Positions 31,640 through 40,551 of a stretch of 64,000 nt of DNA are shown here, piece by piece (position 1 is the stretch's first letter; each line of letters opens with the position of its first letter). The notes under the pieces were generated by a model. That model was not told the DNA's origin and searched no databases. It saw only the letters and a list, made by a program, of their open reading frames with translations. The position numbers and the translations under genes were made by a program. This DNA comes from Anadara kagoshimensis (lineage: Eukaryota > Mollusca > Bivalvia > Arcoida > Arcidae), in NCBI GenBank assembly GCA_021292105.1, contig CM037868.1, positions 33,808,523 to 33,872,522 on the forward strand, in the 5' to 3' direction.

Positions 31640-32190
31640 CTCTATCAATAAATAGCAAAAATATATTTAAGAGCCCATAGTTCCGTTCATTCTTAACGCG
31701 TGGAAAGTGTAGTCAGCTAAAGAGAGTTGAGTAATGGTGTTAAACGTCCCAGTCAAGACTATGTCACTTATATCGAGAAGTCGCCAGCTATAGGCGCAGG
31801 TGCAGAAACTTTGCCTGTGCGTTGCGCTGATGGCATTATACAGCAGGGTTCTTTAGCGTGACAAGCCCACCGTGACACGGGACCTCGTTTTTTAAGTTTT
31901 CATCCGAAAGAACCGTGACTTTCATTTCGTAATGCCGAGTGCTTGGCGAAAGAACAGTCACTACCCACTTTCAAGTCTTGGGTCAGACCCGGCCGGGGAT
32001 CAAACCCACGACCTCCCAATTACGAAGCAAGCACTTACCAACTGAGCTACCGCAGTGGTGTAGTTAGCTAAAGAGATACTGAAACTCCTGGAGCACCGGT
32101 CTCACCTTTCTGGTAGAAGTTAACGTGTTCAGTTTAATTTGCCATTTTCAAACTTGAAATTGTAATTCTACATGTATTAGTATGCTTATT
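31640..32190 (+). mobile_element. PLE 3' end copy split by a SINE
   Basis: Left part to 31725 and right part from 32058 are one diverged PLE copy. The break carries a 19-bp duplication: GTGTAGTCAGCTAAAGAGA (31707-31725) and GTGTAGTTAGCTAAAGAGA (32058-32076), one mismatch. Confidence 0.8.
31726..32057 (-). mobile_element. Full-length tRNA-headed SINE with target duplication
   Basis: Complete: tail GTTGAGTAATGGTGTTAAAC, centre, and head ending CAACTGAGCTACCGCAGT. Flanked by the 19-bp duplication described for the host PLE, typical of LINE-driven insertion, and younger than that PLE. Confidence 0.92.
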
Positions 32191-32194
32191 TATT

Positions 32195-32520
32195 TAGTTT
32201 TATCTCGAAATTAAAAACATACTTATCCATGTCCGAATCATAACCCGGGAGCAAGGTAACAACATTGGAACTGGAAAGTTAAACAAGTGAGCTTACAACA
32301 GAAAAGTGAGATCGGGTGTTCCGGAAGGGTAAGCACCTACTGTTTTCCCATACCCGTCATGTGTGAAATCAAAATTGAGAGAAGGCTGATGAAACTATGA
32401 GACGTCAAATATATCCAGGGCAGACATCAAACTTTACCATAATACTGTGATGACAGCCAAAAAACTTTTTGAGGCCCTGATAAGCCTATGCTGCATTATC
32501 CATGTGCCAACAAATATTTT
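32195..32520 (-). mobile_element. PLE 3' end copy, minus strand
   Basis: AAACATACTTATCCATGTCC, GGGTGTTCCGGAAGGGTAAG, CTATGAGACGTCAAATATAT, ending ATAAGCCTATGC. Moderately diverged. Confidence 0.75.
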
Positions 32521-33405
32521 TGTAAGCGGTTTGCTTTATTGCTTTTTGTGGACGTCATAATTGAGCTATAAGTCTAAATATAAGATATTCTATTATAATT
32601 ATACTTTTCATTTACTAAATGACGATTTGTCTGGAATCAATTAACGTTGTATCATGTAACTAACAAGAGGTTTTGAAACGGTTTCCAAGATCACATAATT
32701 TGTTTTCGTAGCACCCGTTTTTTAAATGTTCAAGCAAAAAACAAATATATCACATAACCCTCCTGTTTACTGATGGAATAAAACGGTGTAATATTTTTCG
32801 TATTACACAGGCACCCATGTAATACCACTTGATTGTGACGTAATCAGTTATCACGCTTCTGATTTACGTAGTGGTCGTGCCTAATGACGTCATATGAAAA
32901 CTGTGTCAGTATGTTGTTTATTTTTAGACTTTTAAAGACTTCGATTCTTTGAAAAATAATTTTGATGCATTTGGAAAAATATTATGATTTAAACTTACAT
33001 GCTGATTACGTCATTTTTCTAGGTGATTAATTTACTTTTACTATAACTAAACAGAACTATATTCTTACTTGCGCAGTTCATTTTGAGGTGATTTGTCTGA
33101 CCTAGATAGAAATCGTCCGTTTCTATATGGCATCAAATAATATGTCATTATATCTCGGTACTTTGAGTTATGTGATATATAGAATCTTAGACTCGTAAGG
33201 GTTTAATATTAAATTTATTAAATTAGTTTAATAAATTTCATATTGAACCCTCACTCGTTTAAGATCCTCTATATACATCTCCATTCAATTTGCCATTTAG
33301 CACCTGGACTCACATTCCTAGTGCAATTTAATGTGCTTGACTCAGTTTCAGAACACTTACTTTAATTAAGACATGGATTGGTATGTTTGTTTTTTAAAAC
33401 ACCTA
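32521..33405. other. Intronic sequence with an imperfect palindrome
   Basis: 33183-33270 is an imperfect inverted repeat (GGGTTTAATATTAAATTTA against its complement). A PLE-like scrap (GACATGGATTGGTATGTTTG) sits at 33370-33390. No gene seen. Confidence 0.5.
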
Positions 33406-33631
33406 CAGTACAGGCGCGTCAAAAGTTTCACACTATGCCACTGCATAAGTGACAAATCTACAGCGCATCTTGGCATCTCATTAAATATATTTTAGCTGAT
33501 GCTTTCTATCTCGGCAAGTCAAATTTTCGGTTACGAGGTATCCATAGTTCGATACCCGACAATCGAATTTTCACTCCTATTTGTTGGATCAGTGTAAAAC
33601 TTTCGACAAAATTGTAAGTTTGTGCTGTACT
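33406..33631. mobile_element. MITE of the CAGTACAGACCTG family, diverged
   Basis: Left CAGTACAGGCGCGTCAAAAG; right CAGTGTAAAACTTTCGACA then GTGCTGTACT. About 226 bp. Confidence 0.65.
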
Positions 33632-33687
33632 TATAGGCATATTCCACATAAATCAACTTCGTCACTCCAATGATTAAACTTAAATTG

Positions 33688-33721
33688 AGAGAGAGAGAGA
33701 GAGAGAAGAGAGAAGAGAGAG

Positions 33722-33752
<31 letters not shown>

Positions 33753-33754
33753 GA
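33688..33754. repeat. (GA)n tract beside a splice donor
   Basis: On the host-gene strand this is (CT)n starting a few bases after the exon 5 donor GTAATC. It is interrupted by a few AA/GA changes. Confidence 0.93.
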
Positions 33755-33758
33755 TTAC

Positions 33759-33841
33759 CTCATCTGCTTGACAAGAGGAGACCATGTTACAATCGCCAGG
33801 ATGTACGACGTCGTCACAGGTAAAACATCGTTTGTTCATAG
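33759..33841 (-). CDS. Exon 5: LU domain 2, N-terminal part
   Basis: Acceptor CTTACAG before 33841, donor GTAATC after 33759. Length 83 nt; two bases complete the codon left open by exon 4 (A|CT), then 27 codons to phase 0. It reads MNKRCFTCDDVVHPGDC then NMVSSCQADE: the C-x2-C start and spacing of an LU domain. The ATG is internal, not a start. Confidence 0.9.
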
Positions 33842-34019
33842 CTGTAAGTAACATTTTTTACAGTATCAAAAACGGACACACTTATCCATGTTCAAATCAC
33901 AATCCAAAAAAGTAAAATCTTGACAGATAACTCTTTATTTTCCCAATTTTCTTCAATTATTTTTTCTTTGGGATTGTAATTTGTACATGGACCAACATGT
34001 TTCCGTTTGATTATATTAA
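33842..34019. mobile_element. Eroded PLE end scraps
   Basis: CACTTATCCATGTTCAAATC and ACATGGACCAACATG resemble short pieces of the PLE 3' end in both orientations. Weak. Confidence 0.4.
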
Positions 34020-34370
34020 TTTAACCCGTGATAATTTACTAGAACCAGACGACCGTTTTTGAGTACAATTCAGTATTTCTCGGACCAAATAAAAACAAAC
34101 ATATCGATCCCTGTTCAAACCATATTTCCAAAGCAGGAATATTACGTCAATCATGGGAAATTCAGTCAAGCTCATCTGCAAGGATAAGTTCCTGTTTAGC
34201 CAGCTGCACCAGCCACATGTGTCAAAATAGATTATGAATTGAACATGAAACTATCGAATGTATATTGCAATATATTCAGGGTAATACTGGACACCGAGAC
34301 ATCACAATTATCACCAATATTACGGCTAAAAGACTTTTTAAGGGCCTTTGTAAACTCTGACATTAATTAC
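34020..34370 (-). mobile_element. PLE 3' end copy with an adjoining hammerhead relic
   Basis: On the minus strand the PLE blocks (34090-34370) are followed by TACTGAATTGTACTC and AACGGTCGTCTGGTTCT (34030-34075), a decayed hammerhead. The order PLE end then hammerhead repeats that at 28080-28490 and 28905-29341. Confidence 0.6.
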
Positions 34371-34494
34371 ATTAATTATATATGGGTAAACAATTTATGT
34401 GAAAGTCGCTTAGAAATATAAAGTTCTCGTAGTGGGAAGAAGCTATAATATAGCGGATTAATTTTCCGTCAAATGGCCGGATGTTTGATTTACA

Positions 34495-34640
34495 GAATGA
34501 AAACTTGGCCTCTGAATACCGCCATTTGATGACGTCACTGACACGTCATTAGTTGCCGTGACGCTGCTTTAGTACCGTGATGGCGGCCTTTGTCAGATTT
34601 TTGTGGACGTGGCCTGTGATCCGTCAATTGTAAAGCTGAC
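34495..34640. repeat. Dispersed repeat shared with 40634-40745
   Basis: Both contain GTTGCCGTGACGCTGCTTT, ATGGCGGCCTTTGTC and GATCCGTCAATT. At 40552-40728 the same sequence is part of an inverted repeat, so this is a MITE-like family. Confidence 0.65.
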
Positions 34641-34794
34641 TATACAATATTCTTATACCATATATGTATTTATTTTCGAGGTAAATGAAATTAAGACATA
34701 TTCACATAGTTAAATTTTCGCGTATATAAATATGCACTATAACACAATAAGCACAATTTAATTATTGCTCTGGATTAATATTACCGCAAAATAA

Positions 34795-34885
34795 ACAACC
34801 GCGAAAAAAGCGAAAATTAGTACACCGCGAAAATTAGTACACCGCAAAAATTAGAAAATGAGTACACCGCGAAAATTAGTACATC
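34795..34885. repeat. Short tandem repeat, GCGAAAATTAGTACACC
   Basis: About four to five imperfect copies of an 18-20-bp unit (GCGAAAATTAGTACACC). Confidence 0.7.
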
Positions 34886-34991
34886 GCAAAATATATATAC
34901 ATTTACAGTATAAGCAGGCATATTACTGCGTACAAAATACAAAATGACGACCGAACAAATTCAGGGGATAGATAATAACAGATTTACTCAC

Positions 34992-35106
34992 TGACTGGTG
35001 CATCACATAGCTGTCTATTACAATAGTCAGTATCACAACATTTATAACAATACGCTACGTCATCAAGGTCAGTTCGCTTTCTTCCATAGTTAGAGATACC
35101 ACATGT
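34992..35106 (-). CDS. Exon 4: LU domain 1, C-terminal part
   Basis: Acceptor GTTTTAACAG before 35106, donor GTGAGTAAATC after 34992. Length 115 nt, phase 0 to 1. It reads TCGISNYGRKRTDLDDVAYC then YKCCDTDYCNRQLC: the CC-x4-CN end of a Ly-6/uPAR fold, with the same extra Cys pair as exon 7. Confidence 0.92.
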
Positions 35107-35177
35107 CTGTTAAAACAAACAAATAATGACAAAAAAATTTCTTGTGGAGGACTGTTGAAATTTTTGCAATACAATGT

Positions 35178-35318
35178 AGTCAAACCGGTCTAAAAAGCCA
35201 CCTCTGTATAAGAGCCACCTGCTAATAAACGCAAGTAGAGTTGCATTCCGTCTGTTCTTTATTCATTTTCTTTAAACCTGTGTATAAAGGCCACTTTTTC
35301 CGGTACCTTTGGGTGGAC
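35178..35318. mobile_element. MITE of the GTCAAACCTG family
   Basis: Starts AGTCAAACCGGTCTAAAAAG and ends GTGGACT, with the internal GAGCCACCTGC and GTTCTTTATTCAT blocks. Confidence 0.7.
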
Positions 35319-35334
35319 TTTATAGACAATTTTG

Positions 35335-35425
35335 ACTGTGAAAAAATTAGGATTCAACAATTTTGGCAAGAACATTACTTGTTAGGAATTTTATTTCGAG
35401 ACAGTCTAGTGCTGTTAAAAGAAAC
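35335..35425 (+). mobile_element. Solo hammerhead relic, decayed
   Basis: TTAGGAATTTTATTTCGAGA then CAGTCTAGTGCTGTTAAAA aligns with the ribozyme region of the 338-bp unit; the core is broken. Confidence 0.55.
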
Positions 35426-35534
35426 AAATTTTGTAATAAGTATTCGGGAAAAGGCGCCAAGTCGGTTAATCTAAAGGGTAGCTTATCTCTGATCCTAGAT
35501 ATTTTGATCCGTCTTTTTGGTATTAAATTATTAC

Positions 35535-35698
35535 ACTCGTGGCGGGTGTAGCTAGCTAAACAGGAAGCGCATACCCTTCCGGAGCACCCGGCCTCACTTC
35601 CCTGGTGTAAGTTTACGTGTCTAATCTATCTTGTCAGTTCCAAAGTATTTACTTCGCTTCCGTGATTCGGAAATGGATGAGTATGTTTGTTTTTGATT
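35535..35698 (+). mobile_element. PLE 3' end copy
   Basis: CTCGTGGCGGGTGTAGCTAG to GAAATGGATGAGTATGTTTG; short but well conserved. Confidence 0.8.
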
Positions 35699-35844
35699 AT
35701 GCCAGTACTGCATGAAAAACCATACAATAAAGTCATTATTCATGACAAAATACAATTGCTGTAAGATTATATGACGTCATATGTAAACTGCCCTGGTTTT
35801 TTAGTCATTTTTACTGTTCTTTTTAATTAAATACACATTATGTC

Positions 35845-35990
35845 AATCTTAAATATACAGTTCTAGACAGTTGTTTCAGAACATCGTTCCTCGTCAGTGG
35901 TGATTTGACCAAAATTTTGAAATTACATTTTTTGCAAAGGGGTAGAAAAAACTCTAAAGGACAAAAATATATTTAACCGGAATTAGTGAT
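35845..35990 (-). mobile_element. Solo hammerhead relic with intact core bases
   Basis: Minus strand: CTGACGAGGAACGATGTTCT then GAAACAACTGTC. CTGANGA and GAAA are both present and stem II pairs, but stem I (ending CACCA / TAGAAC) no longer pairs well. Upstream it matches the 338-bp unit (ATATATTTTTGTCCTTT). Confidence 0.7.
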
Positions 35991-36153
35991 TATATTAGTC
36001 CAAAAAAACTTTAAAAATAAAAGATCGAAGTGTCTCAAATTTCAGAATAAAGAGGAATTTGCACTCAGCACTCAGATGTTTGGAACTATTACGCAAGTTG
36101 AAGAAAAAAATACACACAGACGACTTTGAGGGATTCTGTATAGTTCTACTTAC

Positions 36154-36225
36154 ATCGTTCAACTGGCATTTGGGTGTGAAATATATACTTCCGTCAGGTG
36201 CGATATATAATGTAGCAGCACATAC
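36154..36225 (-). CDS. Exon 3: LU domain 1, middle part
   Basis: Acceptor TTTTTATAG before 36225, donor GTAAGTAG after 36154. 24 codons, phase 0 to 0. It reads VCAATLYIAPDGSIYFTPKC then QLND, the classic strand-loop-strand of an LU domain. Confidence 0.92.
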
Positions 36226-36304
36226 CTATAAAAATGGAAAAAAGTATAAAAAAATAGTGCAAATTCCTTAACAATTATTTTATTTTGATGTGTATATATG
36301 CATG

Positions 36305-36625
36305 TATCAAAAACATACATACTAATCCATGTCCGAATCACAATCCAGAAGCAAAGTAAAAACTTTGGAACTGACAAATTAGGTAAGACACGTGAACTTC
36401 ACCCGCAAGTGAGGCTGTGTGCTCGGGAAAGGTAAGCGACTCCTGTATAGCTAGCTACACCAGTCACGTGTGTAATCCAAATTTATGAAAGTAACATGGA
36501 ATTATGGGATGTCAATTATATGCAGGACAATCCTGGACACAAAGACCTCAAACTTATCAACAATACAGTGATGACGGCCATAAAACTTTTTGAGGGTCTT
36601 CATAACCGTAGGCGTGCAATATCCC
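36305..36625 (-). mobile_element. PLE 3' end copy, minus strand
   Basis: CATACTAATCCATGTCCGAA, AAGTGAGGCTGTGTGCTCGG, GGAATTATGGGATGTC, ending GGCGTGCAATATCCC. Long copy. Confidence 0.85.
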
Positions 36626-37394
36626 TGAGTATAAAATTCAGATTTATATAATTTCAAAGAATTACAAATAATAAATTCAAGTTGGTTTTAAAAACATTTT
36701 AACATATTCTTAAGTTAATATATATATATATACATACATGCATGCATAAAATTTAGATTTGTATACAAATGCCAATGTCAATAATCTATTTAGCATAATA
36801 TGACGTCGACCATTTACAACTCTTTCTATGAACAATCAGAAACAAAGAAAGTATATATATATGTGATTGTATCAAGTAGAAACCGGTCAAAATATCCACG
36901 TCAACATTTTAAGTATTGTGACGTAACAGTTTGTAGAACGACGTCATCATTATACCGCGATCACTGCCGTGAAAACAGGTACCTGTACGCCTTTATAAGC
37001 AACACAGTGCTCATCATGGAGACAGATATTTTATAGAACAAGCAAATGAATGCTACATTTATACTGCATGTGACTGAAAAATTGTACTTGACTTTAGGTC
37101 CTTATATTGTTAGAATTTCCGATAATTTTTGCAAACTCAAGTAGTTTTGCGCGCATTTACAATTGGATAATGCGTAAATAGCTACGTCATAAATGACATC
37201 ATAACTTTAGTATTCGTCAGAATTTTTAAGTAAAATTTTGTAAAAGATAGAGAATGAATTTTTATACATTTTAAAGACAAAAAATATTTTTGTGACAATT
37301 TGAGATTTTAACCAATTTCTCCTTGATACAATCACGTATACTTTTTAATATGCCATTTAAGGTAAACACGAAAACTTCTACCAGCGAAGTGGGA
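36626..37394. other. Intronic sequence, nothing recognised
   Basis: AT-rich with a short (TA)n near 36719-36732. The 78-codon frame at 36800-37036 has no motif. Confidence 0.5.
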
Positions 37395-37515
37395 ACAGGG
37401 TGGTAAACAAAAACAAACATACTAATCCATGTCTAAACCACAATCCAGAAGCAAACTATAAACTTTGGAATTGACAAGTTAGTTAAGATATGTGAATTTC
37501 TACCAGCGAAGTGAG
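37395..37515 (-). mobile_element. PLE 3' terminal fragment, minus strand
   Basis: AAACATACTAATCCATGTCT, ACAATCCAGAAGCAAAC, CGAAGTGAGACCTGGG. Confidence 0.75.
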
Positions 37516-37574
37516 ACCTGGGTTGAATAAACAGTTGGTAGAAATACTTGACCTCAGAATCTTTTAGTAACAGG

Positions 37575-38065
37575 TTTATTACATATTATATCTGGGGTCC
37601 GTGCATCAAATTTTATATCATATATGCTCATGGTGTATTTCTTTCCCAATTAATACGTTATGGTAAAGCTTGTTTCCACTACAAGGACTTTGTACAACGA
37701 AGTAGGTTCCTTGCAAATAAATGGTTGACTCAGGGATATTGCAAACTTAGGCTTATCAAGGCCCTCAACAATTTTTATGGCCGTCATCACAGTGCTGTGG
37801 ACAAGTTTGATGGCTCTGTGTCCAGGATTGCCCTGGATATATTTGACGTCTTACAGTTCCATTTTCCTTTCACACAGTTTTGATTACACACGTGGCGGGT
37901 GTAGCTAGCTAAACAGGTGGTGCTTACCCTTCCGGAACACCCGGCCTCACTTCCCTGGTGTAAATTCACATGTATAACCTAACTTGTTAGTTTCAAAGTT
38001 TTTACTTTGCTTCTGGATTGTGATTCGGACATTGATTAGTATGTTAACTTTGTTTTTGATTATCA
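37575..38065 (+). mobile_element. Longest PLE 3' copy with C-terminal coding sequence
   Basis: 37628-37860 encodes AHGVFLSQLIRYGKACFHYK, QRSRFLANKWLTQGYCKLRL and NNFYGRHHSAVDKF, open to a stop at 37881. This is the conserved C-terminal tail of PLE proteins, downstream of the RT. It then runs through the whole 3' region to ATTGATTAGTATGTTAAC. It shows that the dispersed family is the 3' part of a PLE. Confidence 0.82.
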
Positions 38066-38131
38066 CTAAATAGATTATATGAGATTTAACAGAATCGTGA
38101 GCACAATAAATTAATTATGACTTTATAATAC

Positions 38132-38208
38132 CTCATTGGATGCACACTTAACAATTCGTCGACAATCCCTGGTATGTGCTACTTGAGCGCACTCATAACA
38201 TAAAGGCC
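38132..38208 (-). CDS. Exon 2: LU domain 1, N-terminal part
   Basis: Acceptor TTTTTAACAG before 38208, donor GTATTATAAAG after 38132. Length 77 nt: two bases complete a Gly codon begun in exon 1, then 25 codons to phase 0. It reads GPLCYECAQVAHTRDC then RRIVKCASNE. The LU domain starts right after the predicted signal cleavage, as in secreted Ly-6 proteins. Confidence 0.92.
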
Positions 38209-38319
38209 CTGTTAAAAAGACATACTTATATGAATATAGTATACATAGTGTAAATGGTATTAATACTTTAAATGAATTTTATCGCCAAGAAAATAGTAAC
38301 GGGCTTGAAATTAAAATAA

Positions 38320-38375
38320 TCAAAACAGTACCAATCCATGTCAAAATCATAATCCAAAGCAAAGTAAAAACTTGC
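38320..38375 (-). mobile_element. PLE 3' terminal scrap
   Basis: AGTACCAATCCATGTCAAAA, then AATCCAAAGCAAAGTAAAAA. Confidence 0.6.
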
Positions 38376-38426
38376 AAAATAATTTATCTTTTAAACATCA
38401 AGAAACAAATTCTTATTTTACAATTT

Positions 38427-38660
38427 TGGTTCTGACGCCAACCGGATCTGACCCAAGATTTGAAAGAGGGTAGTGGAAGGTTTTTTTTTGCCACCAAAAG
38501 GGCATTATGAAAAGAAAGTTGCGGTTCTTTCGGTTTGGAACTTTGGAATAAACGAAGTTTTGTTTCACGAAGGCGTGGTACGATAAAAAAACCTGCTGTA
38601 CAATGCTATGAGTGCAACGCACAGGTACAATTTCTGTACTTTCCTATTGATAGCAACATA
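38427..38660 (+). mobile_element. SINE, head-truncated and diverged
   Basis: ATCTGACCCAAGATTTGAAA, GGTTCTTTCGG and GTGCAACGCACAGG follow the family order on the plus strand. Confidence 0.7.
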
Positions 38661-38799
38661 TTTTGTTTTTACGTGTTAAATATTTTCATATCATTCTTTG
38701 GTTTTTAATGTCATGGGCTACTTTTGTGGTTTTTTTCTGAAATAACACATTGTCGTATTATATCATAAAAATTCAAACGTAGCCCATGGATATAAATAT

Positions 38800-39042
38800 A
38801 GTCAAACCTGTCTATAAAAGTCATCCAAGGGAATCAATAAAAGTGGGTTTATGGACAGGTGGCCTTTATATACAGGTTCAAATAACATGAAAAAAGAACA
38901 ATTGGGATACAATTCTACTGGCCTTTATAAGCAGGTGACCCTTATATAGAGGTGGTATTTATAAGCAGGTGACCCTTATATAGAGGTAGCTTTATAAGCA
39001 GGTTACCCTTATATAGAGTTGGCATTTAATGCAAGTTGGATA
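38800..39042. mobile_element. MITE of the GTCAAACCTG family with internal duplication
   Basis: Starts AGTCAAACCTGTCTATAAAA. Near its other end the block TTATAAGCAGGTGACCCTTA is repeated three times, so one end was tandemly amplified. Confidence 0.8.
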
Positions 39043-39088
39043 GTAAAGAAAACACAGGTATTTATGAACAGAATGATGAGGACCTCAC

Positions 39089-39144
39089 CTGATTGCACTT
39101 GCTCGACTATAAATATAGCAATAACTACAACAAAATAAAAAAAT
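39089..39144 (-). CDS. Exon 1b: signal-peptide core of the LU/ShKT gene
   Basis: Acceptor ATATTTCAG before 39144, donor GTGAGG after 39089. 56 nt: one base, 18 codons, one base. It reads FFYFVVVIAIFIVEQVQS, a strong hydrophobic core followed by a polar cleavage region, and runs in frame into GPLCYEC of exon 2. An upstream exon must supply the ATG. In the other frame an ATG lies at 39159-39157, but that frame does not join exon 2. Tiny ATG exons in suitable phase exist further upstream by chance (for example near 44635 and 51190); none can be chosen. Confidence 0.78.
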
Positions 39145-39264
39145 CTGAAATATATTCATTCAAAATTTATACGCTATAGTAGATTTTTTCCCAATACGCG
39201 AACTTTATACAGAGATACAAGCTGCTTACAAATAAATTGTAATTTTTCGATTGTCAACTTGCCT

Positions 39265-39412
39265 TTCCTTTGCGTGGGTAGTGACTGTTCTTCCGCCAAG
39301 CACTCGGCATTACGAAATGAAAGTCACGGTTCTTTCGGAAGGGAACTTACAATAAACGAGATCCCGTGTCTTGGTAGGCTTGGCAAGAAAAAGAACCCTG
39401 TTGTATATTGCC
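39265..39412 (+). mobile_element. SINE internal fragment, left arm of an inverted pair
   Basis: GGGTAGTGACTGTTCTTCCG to GAACCCTGTTGTATATTGC: central domain only. Confidence 0.8.
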
Positions 39413-39722
39413 GTCAAGAATTTTTCACTTATATCGAGTCGTCGACACCTATATGCGAAAGTGCAGAAATTTTGCCTGTGCGTTGCGCTAATGGCATTAT
39501 ACAGCAGGGTTCTTTAGCGTGCCAAGCCAACCGTGACACGGGACCTCGTTTATTTTAAGTTCCCATCCGAAAGAACCGTGACTTTCATTTCATAATGCCG
39601 AGTGCTTGGCGAAAGAACAGTCACTACCCACTTTCAAAGACTTGGGATAGACCCGGCCGGGGTTCGAACCCACGACCTCCCACTGAAGGAGCGAGCACTC
39701 TACCACTTGAGCTACCGCAGTG
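39413..39722 (-). mobile_element. SINE, nearly full length, right arm of an inverted pair
   Basis: Tail CGTCAAGAATTTTTCACTTA to head CACTTGAGCTACCGCAGTGG. Its 39489-39631 part is the reverse complement of 39272-39412, so a transcript could form a duplex of about 140 bp. Confidence 0.88.
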
Positions 39723-39737
39723 GTTAATTGTGACAAT

Positions 39738-39950
39738 ACACGATTCAAATAAAACCAAAAATACCAATGCACATACAAATCGCAATCACAAAGCTATGTA
39801 AAAAATGAAAACTGAAAAATGGAGTTAAACACGTGAATTTTCGTCTGTAATTGAGACTGGATGTTCCAAATGAGTAAGCATTTTCTGTTTAGCTAGCTAA
39901 ATCCATCAGGTGTGTAATTAATGCATGTTTCATGTTATTTCAATATACCT
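39738..39950 (-). mobile_element. PLE 3' end copy, diverged
   Basis: ATACCAATGCACATACAAAT, GAGACTGGATGTTCC, TTTAGCTAGCTAAATCC in reverse order. Confidence 0.65.
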
Positions 39951-40089
39951 GTCAATATTGCAATCGTTTTAACAGAGTGCGCCATGTTAACGTTGCAGAT
40001 AAAATCATAGTTTAAAATTGTTCTTATCTTGAAGAAGGAAATCATGACAATCTTGTTTTATTTTTGAACCATTAGTTTAACCTCTCCAG

Positions 40090-40345
40090 CAAATTAAGAA
40101 CTTACTATAAATCAAACCCATACATGGAATTCGCTCCATATCTAGATAATATTAAAAATAGCTCCTACCGTATTTGCTTGACTAAATTAAGGTTAAGTCT
40201 ACATACACTTGAAATTGAACAAGGTCGACACAAAAATATTCCTGGTCCATTGCGTATCTGTAAATTGTGCAACAGCTCAGGTATAGAATATGAAGCTAAT
40301 TTTTTTCTTTTTAATGCCAGCTGTACGCGCTTTACAGACAGGAAC
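40090..40345 (+). pseudogene. LINE 3'-end fragment
   Basis: Encodes LTKLRLSLHTLEIEQGRH, then RICKLCNSSGIEYEANFFLF, the conserved block and Cys pair of LINE C-termini. Short and 5'-truncated; the downstream part lacks the final Cys. Confidence 0.8.
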
Positions 40346-40551
40346 TTGTTATATAATTAATAATAATAAAAAAAATAATACGGGAAAATGTATTATTTAG
40401 TAGGTGTGTAAGGGGGTACCTACAATAAACGGTAGCGCAAAAGCCGGATTAAGTTTAAAAGTTTCAATTTACGTCAATGTTTTTCAAAGTTTGAAAATGA
40501 AGAAAGGTGTTTCACCTAATAAGGTTATTAAATCAATTGACTTATCGCTTA

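Larger units (their letters stand above)
2278..39144 (-). other. Gene span: secreted LU-LU-ShKT-ShKT-ShKT protein (partial)
   Basis: A ten-exon minus-strand gene assembled by eye. Coding exons, in transcription order: 39144-39089, 38208-38132, 36225-36154, 35106-34992, 33841-33759, 31095-31027, 29640-29502, 28051-27896, 26249-26073, 2448-2278, plus micro-exons at 26934-26912 and 3265-3239. Every exon has AG acceptor and GT donor borders. The ten exons total 1115 nt and join in phase without a stop. Predicted protein: hydrophobic signal segment, LU domain 1 (exons 2-4), LU domain 2 (exons 5-7), ShKT 1 (exon 8), Thr/Pro linker plus ShKT 2 (exon 9), Thr/Pro linker plus ShKT 3 (exon 10). LU and ShKT are cysteine-rich extracellular folds, so a secreted protein is likely; no GPI or membrane anchor is visible in the part seen. 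Function unknown. The ATG exon upstream of 39144 and the terminal exon were not identified; the gene may run off the left edge. Confidence 0.85.

Noticed and set aside
33531..33854. 107-residue minus-strand ORF
   Set aside because: Only 33841-33759 is coding (exon 5). The rest is (CT)n and MITE sequence after a splice donor.
39144..39159. ATG at 39159-39157 as the start of the LU/ShKT protein
   Set aside because: The frame from this ATG reaches the exon 1b donor in the wrong phase and would hit a stop early in exon 2. The TTTCAG acceptor at 39145-39150 gives the matching phase.
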